This document shows positions 6,198 through 14,120 of a DNA stretch of 18,403 nt, piece by piece. The DNA lies in the NCBI GenBank assembly GCA_937996595.1, contig CALKVC010000086.1:1-18403 (forward strand), written 5' to 3'. The notes under the pieces were generated by a model. The model made no database searches and was not told the origin of the DNA. It saw nothing but the letters and a program-made list of their open reading frames with translations. Position numbers and translations under genes: made by a program. This DNA comes from an uncultured Chitinophagaceae bacterium. Lineage in GTDB: Bacteria; Bacteroidota; Bacteroidia; Chitinophagales; Chitinophagaceae. Positions within the stretch are counted from its first letter, which is position 1. Each line of letters starts with the position of its first letter.

Positions 6198-7226
6198 TTA
6201 TTTGATTATTTTACCAAACAGCCTTAACCGGCTTATGCCTCCATCTGGAAATATATTAAGCCTTACATGCGAGTATGCGTCATGGTTAGTAAGCTCTTTG
6301 CTGAACTCATGTTCTTTGTCGGCTGCCAGTTTTTGCGGAGGTAATAATGTCTTCCATACAACCTCATCGTTCAGCACGGCCCTGTCATCATAGCTCATGC
6401 ATGCTTCAATGGAGCAAGAGTCGGGGTAATTGCCTTTGAAGTGACAGGTGTCAACTACAACCTTTTCAACGGTTCCCGGTGAAGCCAGTTTGATGATCAC
6501 CCAATCGCGGTTGCCTGGTGTGCGGTTCCGTTTGGTTTCCCAACCATCGCCCATATTAATACCTCGGCCCGGCATCAGCAGGTTTCCCATAGCGGAGAAA
6601 AACATATCATTACAAGCAATGGCAGTGCCGCCATTGATAGCTGCTGCCAGGTCTATGGTTTCATTTTCATCTGCCTGGCTCCAGTTCCTGAATACTTCGC
6701 CATACACGCGGAACCTTGCCACGCCCCCATCGGGATAGATGTGCAGGCGGACATGGGTGAAAATATCATCGCTGTTGCATTCGTAAAAATTCCGGCTACC
6801 GGGATCAAGGGGAGATTTAGCGAGCACTTCTTCCCATTCCACACCAGTATCCCAATCTTTAACCGGTGCGCCATCCTGCAGGTACACCGCTTCAACTGAA
6901 GCGTGGGGCGGGTGGTTTCCGAGGAAAAAATTTGTATCAATGTCAAACCCGGTGATTTTCCCCGGGGTTGCCAGTTGAATAACAGCCCAGTCGTGCCCCG
7001 GCGTGCGCTTTCGGCGGCTTTCCCAGCCATCCATCCATTTTCCCCGGTCAGTATATTTATCGGTAATAAAAATACCTCTTCCCGGTTTTACCAGGTTTTC
7101 TTTCTCTGCAAAAAAATCATCCGTTGCAAATAAAACCTTACCACCCAGCCTTTCAGCAGCCAGGTCTGTTAATTGTGCAAATGCAGGTGATTCCTTTATT
7201 ATTTCTTTTACTTTCTCAAAAGCCAT
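6198..7226 (-). CDS. alc: Allantoicase
   Basis: A 342-residue cytoplasmic enzyme hydrolysing allantoate to (S)-ureidoglycolate and urea. It shows the internal duplication that defines the family. Repeat 1 is about residues 29-180, with NLVKPGRGIF, DGWESRRKRTPGHDWAV and HVRLHIYPDGGVARFRVYG. Repeat 2 is about 199-340, with NLLMPGRGINMGDGWE, KRNRTPGNRDWVII and HVRLNIFPDGGISRLRLFG. The length is typical. Its ATG lies inside the 3' end of the allantoinase gene (19-bp overlap), and its stop is one base before the puuD start, so it is translated as part of a tight operon. Use of allantoicase implies that this organism takes the ureidoglycolate branch and not allantoate amidohydrolase (AllC). Confidence 0.95.
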   Translation of the reverse strand: MAFEKVKEIIKESPAFAQLTDLAAERLGGKVLFATDDFFAEKENLVKPGRGIFITDKYTDRGKWMDGWESRRKRTPGHDWAVIQLATPGKITGFDIDTNFFLGNHPPHASVEAVYLQDGAPVKDWDTGVEWEEVLAKSPLDPGSRNFYECNSDDIFTHVRLHIYPDGGVARFRVYGEVFRNWSQADENETIDLAAAINGGTAIACNDMFFSAMGNLLMPGRGINMGDGWETKRNRTPGNRDWVIIKLASPGTVEKVVVDTCHFKGNYPDSCSIEACMSYDDRAVLNDEVVWKTLLPPQKLAADKEHEFSKELTNHDAYSHVRLNIFPDGGISRLRLFGKIIK

Positions 7227-8539
7227 TTTCCTGAATTTTTATGTATGATCTGTTTGTTGTCGTATACCAGTTTACCATTAACATATGTTTGCCTTATTAC
7301 CCCGGATAATATTTCCCCAATATAAGGGCTAACCTTATGCCTGAAATAAATGTCTTGCATTTTTATTTCCTCTTCCAATTCCGGGTCCCAAATAACCAGG
7401 TCGGCATCGTACCCAACCTTTATTTCACCCTTACTGCCGGATATCCCTAAAAATGCAGCCGGCTGGCTGGTAATCAAAGGAATGAATTTTTCCAATGACA
7501 TATATCCTTTTAATGCGGTCCAGGTTGCCGGCAGTAAAAACTGGAGCCCGGCGATACCGCCCCAGGCTTTTTTCAGGTTACCGCTATGCAGTTCCTTGAT
7601 GGCGGGCGGTGCGGGCGAATGGTCTGTAGCCAGGAAATCCAGTGTACCATCCAGCAAAGCTTCTTTCAGCTTCACGTTGTTCTCACGGCTACGGATAGGT
7701 GGTGCACATTTGTAGAGGCAATTGGCATCCGGTATATCTTCTGCATTGAAATAAATATAATGGGCACAGGTTTCTGCGGTTACCGGCAACCCTTCTTTTT
7801 TAGCAGCGGTAATCATTGGCAATGCTTCGGCCGAAGACACATGTACTATATGTACCGGGCAATGATAACTTTTACAAAGCCGCAGCATCATTTGTATCGC
7901 ATCATTCTCCCATTTGGCAGGCCTGCTTCCCAGGTAATGGCTGTAACTGGTTGGATGTGCTGCGAAATCGTTTACAACCTCCTTTTCAAATACTTCACAA
8001 TGTGCCAATAAGGGAAGCCCGCATTTCGCTATAACTGGCATGGCCTCAATGATGTGCTGTTCCTTTACTTCCGGAAAATCATCTATACCGGAATGCACCA
8101 GGAAACATTTAATTCCCAGAACACCTGCTTTTGCAAGTGATTCAATCTCAGAAACATTTCCGGGAACAAGGCCGCCATAAAAACCCACGTTTACGTGTAA
8201 CTTGTTTTCAGATGCAGCCAGTTTTTCCCTGAATGCCTTTAAAGTTGTTGTTACCGGGCTTGCATTGAGCGGCATATCTACAATAGTAGTAATACCGCCT
8301 GCTGCTGCCGCTTGGGTGGCAGTATCAAATCCTTCCCATTCCGTTCTGCCCGGTTCATTAATATGTACATGGGCGTCAATAACCCCTGGCATCAGGATCA
8401 GATTGCCTGTATCTATGGCTTCAGCAGATTTTACAGGCAGGATTTCTGTGATAACCCCGTCTGCAAAACAAACGGTAGCCGGCTGAAGCATCCCATTGAT
8501 CCAACATCGTTCGCTGTATATGCAAATCTTATTATCCAT
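7208..8539 (-). CDS. allB: Allantoinase
   Basis: A 443-residue cyclic amidohydrolase that opens the allantoin ring to allantoate. Binuclear zinc-site residues are visible in order: His57 and His59 in DAHVHINEPGRTEWEGF, Lys144 in GIKCF (the carbamylated bridging Lys), His180 in LLAHCE, His233 in HVSSAEA, and Asp306 in ATDHSP. The PGRTEWEGF stretch and lack of pyrimidine-specific features favour allantoinase over dihydropyrimidinase or dihydroorotase, and the neighbours (allantoicase, PuuD) agree. The first in-frame ATG is 8539; a TTG two codons upstream is less likely. It starts 20 bases after the xdhB stop and overlaps allantoicase by 19 bp. Confidence 0.95.
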   Translation of the reverse strand: MDNKICIYSERCWINGMLQPATVCFADGVITEILPVKSAEAIDTGNLILMPGVIDAHVHINEPGRTEWEGFDTATQAAAAGGITTIVDMPLNASPVTTTLKAFREKLAASENKLHVNVGFYGGLVPGNVSEIESLAKAGVLGIKCFLVHSGIDDFPEVKEQHIIEAMPVIAKCGLPLLAHCEVFEKEVVNDFAAHPTSYSHYLGSRPAKWENDAIQMMLRLCKSYHCPVHIVHVSSAEALPMITAAKKEGLPVTAETCAHYIYFNAEDIPDANCLYKCAPPIRSRENNVKLKEALLDGTLDFLATDHSPAPPAIKELHSGNLKKAWGGIAGLQFLLPATWTALKGYMSLEKFIPLITSQPAAFLGISGSKGEIKVGYDADLVIWDPELEEEIKMQDIYFRHKVSPYIGEILSGVIRQTYVNGKLVYDNKQIIHKNSGKWLLRK

Positions 8540-8559
8540 TGGCAAAACCCGGAATTTAT

Positions 8560-10830
8560 TTATCGGTTACCTGTTTTGGGAGCATACAATCCCATCAGTA
8601 CTTTTTCAGGCGTCATAGGTGCTGAAAATGCCATATCACTGTTTGGATTAAACGCTTTAATTGCATTACGCAATGCAAAGTAAGCCCCTATTCCATACAT
8701 CAGCGGAGGCTCTCCCACTGCTTTTGAACGGAAGATAGCCAGGTTATCTTTTGCTGTTTCAAGGAAATGGATGTCGAGTTCCTTCGGTACGGAATAGATA
8801 TCAGGGACCTTATATGTTGAGAGTGCATTACTTCGTAATTTACCTTCATTATCATAAATGATCTCTTCCATCGTCATCCATCCAATTCCCTGTACGAGTC
8901 CACCTTCTATCTGGCCCTTGTCTATGAGCGGGTTCATGGAAGTTCCAAAATCATGAACCAGTTTTACCGCATCAAATTCATATGTGCCACGGATGCAATC
9001 TACGGTAACTACGGTTATTGCGGTGCCATAAACATGATAGGCAAAAGGGTGGCCTTTTTCTTTTTCGCTGTTAAAATGGATGCCCGGTGTTGCATAATGC
9101 CCATGTTCGCTGAGGTTAACCCTTTTCAGATAACTGGCATTAACCAATCCGTTCCAGGTTAAAGATGACGGAGAGCCGTTTATCAACACCTGCCCATCCT
9201 TTAATGAAACCGCTTCCGGTAAACACCCAAGGATCTCAGCAGCAGATAAAATTAACCGTTCCCTGATTTTTTCGCATGCATCCAGTACGGCTTTCCCATT
9301 AAGATCTGCGGTAGCACTGGCTGCCGATGGAGATGTATTGGCAATGCGGTACGTATTGGTGGAATTCACTTTTATCTGTTGCGGAGAAATTGAAAAAACC
9401 TGTGCGGCCACCTGCAGCATTTTTGTATTGACGCCCTGGCCCATTTCAACCGCACCTGTACTGATGTTAACACTACCGTCGAGGTATACATGAACCAAAG
9501 CCCTTGCCTGGTTCATCAGGATTTTTGTAAATGATATGCCAAAACAAATTGGCATGAATGATAAGCCTTTCTTTAAAAACCGATTACTGCTGTTAAATTG
9601 CCTTATCTCATCACATATCTTATCTGTATCATAGAGGCTTTTTGCTTTTTTCCAGCATGCATGCGCTTCACTTTCAGCCAACTGGCCATAAGGAAATTCA
9701 TCGCCTGATTTAATCAAATTTTTATGTTGTATCGCTGAAGCAGGAACACCCAGTGATTCTGCTGCTTTTGCAATAGCGGCTTCTATTACAAACATCCCCT
9801 GCGGGCCGCCAAATCCGCGAAAAGCCGTATTGGGCGGCAGGTTTGTACGGCAACTGTAAGCAGTAGCTGTTACATTGAGAATATGATAACTGTTGGTGCT
9901 GTGAAATAAGGTACGTTCCAGTACGGCAGGTGAAAGGTCGGCGGCTGCGCCAGCATTCTGGTAAAAATTAACTTCATAGGCAATGATGCTGAGGTCCTTA
10001 TCAAGCCCGATCCTGAAATCTGAACTATATGGGTGCCTTTTACCAGTCATGCGCATGTCTTCCATCCGGTGCAGGCTGTATTTTACCGGTTTTTTAAGTA
10101 TCCAGCAAGCCAGTGCACAAAGCGCCGCCCAGGAAGTTGCCTGGTCTTCTTTGCCGCCAAAGCCTCCGCCAAGCCTTGTAGTGTCTACTTCTACCCGGTG
10201 CATGGGTATGCCAAGCACTTCAGCCGTATGTTTCTGTACAGCCGTAGGGCCCTGGGTGGAAGAAATGACCCGTATTGATCCATTTTCTACCGGTAAAGCA
10301 TAAGCGCCCTGTGTTTCAATATACAGGTGTTCCTGTCCGTTAGTATCTGCGGTGCCTTCAAAAACATGTTCGCAATTATCAAAAGCACTGTTGCTGTCGC
10401 CCAGCCTGAATGTGCGGGGAGGAACTATGAGGTTACCATGTTGCTGTGCTTCACGCGGGTCTGTTATCACATGCCGTTTATCAATTTCAAGGGTTATCTT
10501 TTTTACGGCGGCTGCTGCCAGTTCTGCAGAAACAGCCACTACCAGGGCAAGGGGCATCCCGATATAATGCACGGCAGATTCAGCCAGCAATGGTTCATCC
10601 GGAATGATACCGCCAATCTGGTTTTTCCCGGGAATATCTTTGCAAGTGAAAATCCTTACAACACCTTCCATAGAAAGGGCTTCATCCAGGTTCAATGCAA
10701 GTATCTTTCCATGTGCAAACGGTGAGCCATATGCGCAGGCGTACAGGGTACCGTTAACAACCGGTATATCATCCAGGTAAACGGATTCGCCCCGGGTATG
10801 TGTAAAACTGTCGATATTCTTAATGGACAT
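8560..10830 (-). CDS. xdhB: Xanthine dehydrogenase, molybdopterin-binding large subunit
   Basis: A 756-residue catalytic subunit oxidising hypoxanthine/xanthine to urate; electrons pass to the FeS and FAD centres of XdhA. It has the ald_xan_dh N-terminal domain (about 10-125) and the Moco-binding domains. Active-site residues of true xanthine dehydrogenases are all present: Glu228 in GGGFGGKE (bovine Glu802), Arg338 in TAFRGFGGPQG (bovine Arg880) and Glu707 in AVGEPPL (bovine Glu1261, the general base). Arg338 together with Glu228 supports purine and not aldehyde specificity. ATG at 10830. The gene follows xdhA after 47 bp, with no terminator between, and precedes allantoinase by 20 bp. Its activity should depend on XdhC. 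Confidence 0.95.
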   Translation of the reverse strand: MSIKNIDSFTHTRGESVYLDDIPVVNGTLYACAYGSPFAHGKILALNLDEALSMEGVVRIFTCKDIPGKNQIGGIIPDEPLLAESAVHYIGMPLALVVAVSAELAAAAVKKITLEIDKRHVITDPREAQQHGNLIVPPRTFRLGDSNSAFDNCEHVFEGTADTNGQEHLYIETQGAYALPVENGSIRVISSTQGPTAVQKHTAEVLGIPMHRVEVDTTRLGGGFGGKEDQATSWAALCALACWILKKPVKYSLHRMEDMRMTGKRHPYSSDFRIGLDKDLSIIAYEVNFYQNAGAAADLSPAVLERTLFHSTNSYHILNVTATAYSCRTNLPPNTAFRGFGGPQGMFVIEAAIAKAAESLGVPASAIQHKNLIKSGDEFPYGQLAESEAHACWKKAKSLYDTDKICDEIRQFNSSNRFLKKGLSFMPICFGISFTKILMNQARALVHVYLDGSVNISTGAVEMGQGVNTKMLQVAAQVFSISPQQIKVNSTNTYRIANTSPSAASATADLNGKAVLDACEKIRERLILSAAEILGCLPEAVSLKDGQVLINGSPSSLTWNGLVNASYLKRVNLSEHGHYATPGIHFNSEKEKGHPFAYHVYGTAITVVTVDCIRGTYEFDAVKLVHDFGTSMNPLIDKGQIEGGLVQGIGWMTMEEIIYDNEGKLRSNALSTYKVPDIYSVPKELDIHFLETAKDNLAIFRSKAVGEPPLMYGIGAYFALRNAIKAFNPNSDMAFSAPMTPEKVLMGLYAPKTGNR

Positions 10831-10877
10831 ACATCAAAATTTACATTAGTGCCGGCTTTGCCATAAAGCAGGCAGGA

Positions 10878-12290
10878 TCAGGTGTTAACAAGGCCTTCCG
10901 GCTGTAATGACGGAAACAACCTGATGAAATGCGCTTTTATCAACTGAGAAAGGAGCAGGCGTTTATATGCATCTGATCCACGCGTATCACTGATCGGGCT
11001 TATTTCATGCTGGGCAAGTTCAACCAGCTCAAGAACCAGCTCCCATGATGGTTTTTTACCTGCCAGGAAATGGCTGCAGCCGGAAAGAAATAACGGCACC
11101 GGCCCCACACCACCGGCAGACAAACCGGCTTTTTCAATAATACCGCCATTCATCCTGAGGCAAATGGCTGTATTAACGCTTGCAATATCGAGGTGTGTTC
11201 TTTTACAAACTTTTTCAAAATTAAAATGGTCATCCGGTTTGGGCAGATCAAATACAATTTTTTCAATAAACTCGCCTGCTTTTCTGTCAAGCTGTTTATA
11301 TCCCTTATAAAAATCACAGAGCTTAATCGTGCGTTTATCGTTACCGCTATTAAGCTGTAAGCTTGCGTCCAGGGCCAGGAAAAAAATCGTCATGTCGCCG
11401 ATGGGGGATGCATTGGCAAAATTACCTGCCAACGTTGCCATATTCCTTATCTGGGTAGATGAAACAAGCTTAATGTAGTTTTCCAAACCCGGGAAATGAT
11501 TTTTAAAAATACCAGAACCGGCTATATCAGAAACGGTAACGGAAGCGCCCAATATACAGGAATTCCCTTCCTGTGCAATCCCTTTCAATGCGGGATTATC
11601 AAACATAAATACCAGTGGTTCCTCAGCAATACTGTCGTGCATCTGCACATACAGGTCTGTTCCGCCGCTTAAAAACCTTGCCTGATTACCCGGAGCAGCT
11701 TTGTCAATACCGGAATCAATGATTTTATCCAGGCGCTCTTTGATTCCTGTAAAATACGCAGGTATAACATTATTTTCAATGGCAAACCGTATGGCATCAT
11801 GCCCATTCCTTTCCTGCATCTTTTTACTGATAACGGCAGCAGCTCTTTCAATAGACTTATAACCGGTACAACGGCAGATATTACCATTCATAGCGTTTAT
11901 GGCATCTGCGTATACAGGTTGCTGCTCTCCCAGGCAAAAACCGGTAAGCGAAACGATAAAACCGGGTGTGCAAAATCCGCATTGTGTGGCGCCTTCATCT
12001 GCAAAGGCCTGCTGTACGGCATTCAAACCATCCAGGTTAATGCCTTCAATGGTAACGATGTGTTTACCATGAGCGTTGGCAAGGGGCATCAGGCAACTGG
12101 TAGCACTGCTGTAAACAAGATTGCCATCTTTGATCTCACCGGTTAAAATGGTACAGGCGCCGCAATCACCTTCCCTGCACCCTATCTTTGTACCAACCAG
12201 GTGCTGGTTATAACGGATGAAATCAAGGAGGGTGATACCCGGATGAAGGCCGGTAACAATTTCTTTGTCATTTAAGATAAACCGTATCAA
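10878..12290 (-). CDS. xdhA: Xanthine dehydrogenase, 2Fe-2S/FAD small subunit (TTG start)
   Basis: A 470-residue electron-transfer subunit. The first 2Fe-2S domain has CREGDCGAC (Cys38, 43, 46) plus Cys66; the second has Cys104 and 107 in CGFCTPG and Cys139 and 141 in NICRCTGY. All eight ligands are present. The FAD domain covers about 165-350, with LSGGTDLYVQ at 207-216 and RNMATLAGNFANASPIGD at 282-299, followed by the CO-dehydrogenase-flavoprotein C-terminal domain. The start must be TTG at 12290: an in-frame TAA lies three codons upstream, and the first internal ATG (residue 68) would delete the first FeS cluster. A weak TAACTTTA (12319-12312, - strand) resembles a -7 element. The gene heads the purine operon and is divergent from the membrane protein at 12304. 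Confidence 0.95.
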   Translation of the reverse strand: MIRFILNDKEIVTGLHPGITLLDFIRYNQHLVGTKIGCREGDCGACTILTGEIKDGNLVYSSATSCLMPLANAHGKHIVTIEGINLDGLNAVQQAFADEGATQCGFCTPGFIVSLTGFCLGEQQPVYADAINAMNGNICRCTGYKSIERAAAVISKKMQERNGHDAIRFAIENNVIPAYFTGIKERLDKIIDSGIDKAAPGNQARFLSGGTDLYVQMHDSIAEEPLVFMFDNPALKGIAQEGNSCILGASVTVSDIAGSGIFKNHFPGLENYIKLVSSTQIRNMATLAGNFANASPIGDMTIFFLALDASLQLNSGNDKRTIKLCDFYKGYKQLDRKAGEFIEKIVFDLPKPDDHFNFEKVCKRTHLDIASVNTAICLRMNGGIIEKAGLSAGGVGPVPLFLSGCSHFLAGKKPSWELVLELVELAQHEISPISDTRGSDAYKRLLLSQLIKAHFIRLFPSLQPEGLVNT

Positions 12291-12340
12291 TACCTGTTAT
12301 TTAATGAGGGTTAAAGTTAAGGTAAATGCATACATGAAAC
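12291..12340. promoter_or_regulatory. Compact divergent control region between xdhA and the membrane-protein gene
   Basis: Only 13 bp (or 43 bp if the ATG at 12334 is used) separate the two divergent starts, so each promoter must overlap the other gene's leader or coding region. On the - strand TAACTTTA (12319-12312) is one mismatch from TAnnTTTG, 22 bases before the xdhA TTG, with a poor TTTC 16 bases further upstream. No clean element is seen for the + strand. Any regulator bound here would affect both genes. Confidence 0.3.
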
Positions 12341-13347
12341 TACAGCATCAATACGTATATGATAAGCAGGTTTATTACCGGCTGGTTGCCTTATGGGTAA
12401 TCTGTGAAGCATTTGCCGGCGGTATCATGCATGGTATAAAATTGCCGTTTACCGGGCTCATTGTAAGCAGCCTTGCCATAACATGTATCATATTAATTGC
12501 TTACCATTACCCTTCCCGTACTTCGGTTATTCAGGCTACGTTGCTTGTTGCGGTTTTTAAGCTGCTGCTCAGCCCACACAGTCCGCCCACAGCGTATATA
12601 GCGGTTTTCTTCCAGGGCATAACCGGCCAGTTGCTGTTAAGCAGTACCCGTTTCTTTAAAACAGGTGCTATCATACTGGCCATTATGGCTCTGGTAGAAT
12701 CTGCCATACAGCGGTTGCTGGTGTTACTGGTAGTGTATGGCACCCATTTATGGGACGCTGTTAACCTCTTTATCCAAAAAATAACAAGTGATCCTTCTCC
12801 GACAAACTATAGTTTATTCATTACCGTTTCCTATGTTGCTTTTCATGGGATTGCAGGTATTCTTGTTGGCATGTATGCGGTAAGGTTAGCTATTTTCAGC
12901 AAAAAAGATGGCGAGACCGTTAACCGGTACCTGTTCCGGGATGATGATGAAAAACCTGGCAAGACCGAAGATATAAGAAAACAGGGCAGAAAAAAATGGA
13001 TATCTTCCATCATATTGATAATGCTGATATTCCTATATGTTCAGGGCCTGTTACAACCATCAAACCCCATATTACCAAAAACTGTGATTGTGAATATGCT
13101 CTTACGTGCCTGCCTGGTATTGTTAACCTGGTATTTAGTTGCAGGCCCTTTGATTATTTACCTGCTAAAAATATTATTACGGAGCCAGCAGGAAAAGTAC
13201 AGCCATGAAGTGGAGGAGATCAGGGCACTGATTCCAAGAACGCGATATATCTTTACAAAGAGTCTCCGCATTTCAAAAAAAGAAAAAGGATTGGGCAGGT
13301 TGAAATTATTTTCCAAAATCATGCTGGTAAATGTATTGAGAAACTAA
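12304..13347 (+). CDS. Unrecognised multi-pass inner-membrane protein divergent from xdhA
   Basis: I do not recognise this family. From the ATG at 12304 the protein has 347 residues (an ATG at 12334 would give 337). About eight apolar segments are visible, at residues 26-44, 47-67, 75-92, 97-113, 120-147, 172-197, 233-250 and 260-291. Between them is a charged cytoplasmic-looking loop (about 200-232, rich in Asp, Glu and Lys). A basic amphipathic tail of about 55 residues ends the protein, with EIRALIPRTRYIF followed by Lys-rich sequence. The segment with KLLLSPHSPPTAYIAVFFQGITGQLL is reminiscent, by eye only, of substrate-binding components of ECF-type transporters, and the tail loosely recalls ECF T components. 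No ATPase gene is in the window. Its divergence from xdhA makes a purine- or molybdenum-related transport role plausible but unproven. Confidence 0.7.
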   Translation: MRVKVKVNAYMKLQHQYVYDKQVYYRLVALWVICEAFAGGIMHGIKLPFTGLIVSSLAITCIILIAYHYPSRTSVIQATLLVAVFKLLLSPHSPPTAYIAVFFQGITGQLLLSSTRFFKTGAIILAIMALVESAIQRLLVLLVVYGTHLWDAVNLFIQKITSDPSPTNYSLFITVSYVAFHGIAGILVGMYAVRLAIFSKKDGETVNRYLFRDDDEKPGKTEDIRKQGRKKWISSIILIMLIFLYVQGLLQPSNPILPKTVIVNMLLRACLVLLTWYLVAGPLIIYLLKILLRSQQEKYSHEVEEIRALIPRTRYIFTKSLRISKKEKGLGRLKLFSKIMLVNVLRN

Positions 13348-13415
13348 GATGAAAAGATTAACCTGACAATCCCGTAAATAAGGACCACCGCAGTTAACAA
13401 TTTCTAACAGTTCAT

Positions 13416-13865
13416 TTAATAAACAATCACATCCATATGGTCATGCTGAACCGGTGATGCTGATTTTGGCAGGTAGATTGAAAGTATCCCTTCTTTATAT
13501 TCAGCTTTTACAAAATCTCTTTCCACATTCTGCGGTAACAGGATATTCCTGTTAAAGCATTCATAATTGAATTCATGCAACTGGAATTTTTCAGATTCGC
13601 TCACTTGTATTTTCTTATGCAGTGCGGAGATGGTGAGCGTATTGTAATCTATATGTATGAAGAAGTCTTCACGATTCACACCCGGAATGGCAGCTTCTAT
13701 CTTGAAGTAATGGCTGCATTCACTAACGTTAACGAATGGTTGCAGTGCAGATCCCTCATGCGGCCTTTTGAGTTCATTCATCAGTTCAGCCGTATCCAGG
13801 GAAGGGATATACTCACCAGGGTAAAGCGTGCGGTTGTTTGTGTGGGGTTGATTAAATGTTTTCAT
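13416..13865 (-). CDS. Small heat-shock protein, Hsp20/alpha-crystallin family
   Basis: A 149-residue ATP-independent holdase chaperone. The alpha-crystallin domain spans about residues 45-135: FVNVSECSHYFKIEAAIPGV at its start, a beta-strand region TLTISALHKK, and the hallmark A-x-x-x-EGILSIYLPK near 121-134. A short N-terminal arm (1-44) and a short tail (135-149) flank it. The usual I-x-I/V tail motif is replaced by DVIVY. Length is normal for Bacteroidota members. It is convergent with the membrane protein, with 68 bp between stops and no clear terminator. A promoter candidate lies about 50 bases upstream. No link to purine metabolism is implied. Confidence 0.9.
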   Translation of the reverse strand: MKTFNQPHTNNRTLYPGEYIPSLDTAELMNELKRPHEGSALQPFVNVSECSHYFKIEAAIPGVNREDFFIHIDYNTLTISALHKKIQVSESEKFQLHEFNYECFNRNILLPQNVERDFVKAEYKEGILSIYLPKSASPVQHDHMDVIVY

Positions 13866-14120
13866 ACCTGCGCATTTAGAGGGGGTCCAATCAGCACATA
13901 TATCACTACCTGTCTAAAGTTAATGAAAAGAGGCCGTAAAAACGCAAAAATCCTGGTAATAAAATCCCCTGTTTATAAACATGTAAAAAAAGGGTTATAA
14001 AAGCGCCTTGTAAAATAAATTTGTTACCGCAGCCCTTTCATCAGTAGGTGAAACCAAAAATATAATTCAATGAATACCAGCACATAAACACTTCCGCATC
14101 ATCCGGCAAAGGTTTCAATA
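13866..14120. other. Longest gene-free stretch (255 bp), hsp20 upstream region
   Basis: This AT-rich gap lies between the LOG gene stop and the hsp20 start, both on the - strand. No convincing coding frame on either strand and no strong terminator hairpin were seen. It holds the hsp20 promoter candidate (13915-13948) and, further upstream, a lone TATTTTTG (14062-14055, - strand) without a -33 partner. A heat-shock-type inverted repeat (CIRCE) was not found. Confidence 0.5.
13915..13948 (-). promoter_or_regulatory. Putative hsp20 promoter
   Basis: On the - strand a TTTG (13948-13945) and TAACTTTA (13922-13915; consensus TAnnTTTG with the last base changed) are 22 bases apart, within the spacing accepted for Bacteroidota sigma-70-type promoters. 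The hsp20 ATG is 49 bases downstream of the -7 element. Confidence 0.35.

Noticed and set aside
7208..8539. Dihydroorotase or dihydropyrimidinase
   Set aside because: Same fold and metal ligands, but the motifs and the allantoicase/PuuD neighbours favour allantoinase.
12265..12303. TTG start at 12265 for the divergent membrane protein
   Set aside because: It would overlap the xdhA coding region by 26 bp; ATGs at 12304 and 12334 are available and the extra residues are not membrane-like.
13575..14000. 141-codon + strand open frame
   Set aside because: It is mostly antisense to the Hsp20 gene, with no family features.
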